Below are positions 62,038-64,000 of a stretch of 64,000 bases of DNA, one piece after another. The notes beneath the pieces are model-generated. The model made no database searches and was not told the DNA's origin. It saw only the letters and a program-made list of their open reading frames with translations. The stretch is from Acanthacorydalis orientalis. Its lineage: Eukaryota; Arthropoda; Insecta; Megaloptera; Corydalidae. Location: assembly GCA_034766995.1 (NCBI GenBank), contig CM068321.1, forward strand, positions 10,239,026 to 10,303,025. The letters are read 5' to 3'. The position numbers and the translations under genes are program-made. The stretch's first letter is position 1. Every line of letters starts with the position of its first letter.

Positions 62038-62494
62038 TAACAGTGTGACTAAAAGAAATTGTCAAAGGATAAAATTTGGTACAATACAGTTCTGATATTA
62101 TGGTTAAATTCACTTTTGCAAATTAATTGTTTTCCAATTTATAAAACATAAAACAAATCTCATCTAAAATGACCAAAAATTCCTATAGATTAATTTTGAG
62201 TGTTGCCTATGTCTGTATTGATTGGAATATCATTATTTTCTGTATCTAGGAAGATCTCTTTGAAGATAATGGTGCTGTTATTAAAATACATACATATATA
62301 ACAATTAAAAATAATCATTTTTGATTAGAAATTTTTTGTTGTGGTTTGTGTGGAAAAAATAATCAATTATGTGAAAATATAATTTTTCTACATAATACGA
62401 AAAGATGTGAAAATGAATCTGAAATCTTTTTACACATGGTATTTTTTATTAGAGTATTATTTTAATTCGAAAGTAGTATAATTTTTTACAGGTT

Positions 62495-62498
<4 letters not shown>

Positions 62499-62562
<64 letters not shown>
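62499..62562. repeat. (TA)n microsatellite in membralin intron 3
   Basis: Uninterrupted TA dinucleotides. Confidence 0.98.
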
Positions 62563-62567
<5 letters not shown>

Positions 62568-62755
62568 AGAGAAAGAAGAAATAAGAGATTCTAAAACGAA
62601 AGAGAATATGTAATAGGTTCAAAATGTTAAACCCAGTACTATAGGAAAGAAATCTTGAAATTCTTAGATAGAATCTTTGGTTCAAAAAAAACTATATGTT
62701 ACTATTCTTCTTTAGTATTGATTGCTATTATGCAGACTACTTGAATGTATAAACA

Positions 62756-62756
<1 letters not shown>

Positions 62757-62826
<70 letters not shown>
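62757..62826. repeat. (TA)35 microsatellite in membralin intron 3
   Basis: Uninterrupted TA dinucleotides. Confidence 0.98.
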
Positions 62827-62830
<4 letters not shown>

Positions 62831-64000
62831 AAAAGTAAATTCTGTAATTATTAATGATATAAACATGGAAAATTATTTAAAGTTTTAGTAGTTATATAAT
62901 TAAATTATGAATAAAAATGCATACATTTAAATATATTTAACCATATAAGTAGTTGTTTATTTTAAAGATTTGATGAAAGGCAAATTCTGTTTATAGTTAT
63001 AGATATTCTTTGAAAATGGTTTGAGGATGAGATAACATAGATAACAGGTATTCAAGAAACAATTAAATTTTATCTTATATATATTTCATTCATATGTATA
63101 TTTCTCATTTATTATCATTTTATAGATAAAATACATATTAATGTAGTTATTATAAACAAATTATATTTGCAAAGTGCATTTGTATATATTTTTTACAAGG
63201 TGTAAAATTTGATAACACAGTCTTTACAGTACACACAGATTCCTCATATTGTTTTTGTTTTATTTTTTGGTATTGGAATACAGTTTTAATTTCAACAAAT
63301 TATTTTCTTTAATAGCTCCAGTATTAATTTTTGAATTATTTCAAAATGTTTTACTAATTGGCTCAGTATCTGATGAAATTACTTTACAATTAACTGTAAT
63401 ATAATAAGTTTTGCGATGTAATATGAATATTGATTATGATTAACATTTTGATTATTTATTTGATATCTTCAACAACATACTAATTGAAGGAACAACTTTT
63501 AAACAATAAGTTAAGAACTAATTTACATATTTTTTCAATGCCTTATTATGAACATTTAAGTGAATACACATTTTTTGGTATTTCTATCTTCTGTTTTTAT
63601 TTTCAAATTTTTTCATATTTAAAATTAATTAAATCATATGTATGTTTTAAATTTCAAATATACAATACTTAATAGAAATATGGTGTGATTGCATGTTTCA
63701 ATTTAATAACACTAATTCATATTATAATTATATTTACTAATTTAGGTCTGTTAAAGTAGTATTTCCATAAGTATAAATATTTCATATCATTAAAATGAAA
63801 GCATACTTTGTTCTAAGTGTATTTTTAATTTTTTATTAGAATTTGGAATAGGTATTTAAATGTTAAAGCATTCTTGCAATAGGGACGGGAGGGGGCATAA
63901 AGAAAATGTGATAGTTCTTTTATAATATTTTCATGCACAAGATTCAAATGGTTATATATATATAGTTGTCCAGTAAGTTCATGCTTTTGTTTAAATAAAA

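Overview
The window looks like a piece of an animal nuclear genome, most likely an arthropod and probably an insect. It is strongly AT-rich and holds more than thirty (TA)n-type microsatellites. The genes have introns with GT-AG splice sites. The mobile elements are DNA transposons typical of insects (mariner, piggyBac-like, hAT, Helitron). No operons, bacterial genes, tRNA, rRNA or CRISPR array were seen. The species could not be identified.

Two protein-coding genes can be supported, both on the + strand. The first (coding exons 42625-51448) is dystroglycan, the transmembrane laminin/perlecan receptor that ties the extracellular matrix to dystrophin. Nine coding exons join in frame into a protein of about 1230 residues: signal peptide, cadherin-like domain, S6-like domain with a furin-type site, Thr-rich mucin region, two successive cadherin-like + SEA-like modules, one membrane span, and a cytoplasmic tail ending in the dystrophin-binding PPPY motif. 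The second (60362 to beyond the right edge) is membralin (TMEM259), a multi-pass ER protein of an ERAD ubiquitin-ligase complex. Its first three coding exons (347 residues) are present and the rest lies outside the window. About 8.9 kb separates the two genes.

The left 42 kb is a gene desert with no convincing cellular gene. It contains decayed transposons, microsatellites, and GC/CpG-richer patches of about 200-600 bp spaced a few kb apart, which could be promoters, 5' UTR exons or regulatory elements. Transposons seen: a family of internally deleted mariner derivatives (6803-7341, 23725-24297, 27075-27180, 30746-30826, and a piece at 22091-22190); a piggyBac-like MITE (15827-16612) with a hAT MITE nested inside it (16082-16342); a second copy of that hAT MITE at 55648-55935; a TTAA-flanked inverted-repeat element (31966-32686); a short Helitron (33171-33407); two long mariner-superfamily transposase pseudogenes (27720-28777 and 35640-36510); mariner scraps near 8.1 kb and 16.8 kb; and a hAT (ZBED-like) transposase scrap (40552-40790). 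Dystroglycan intron 8 also holds a dead mariner and piggyBac-like debris.

The two genes do different jobs (surface adhesion versus ER quality control), and nothing in the sequence shows a functional link. The most notable biological feature is the duplicated cadherin-like/SEA module in dystroglycan, where only the membrane-proximal copy keeps the Gly-Ser autocleavage site. All motif, terminal-repeat and splice assignments were made by reading the sequence; no alignment or database search was run.
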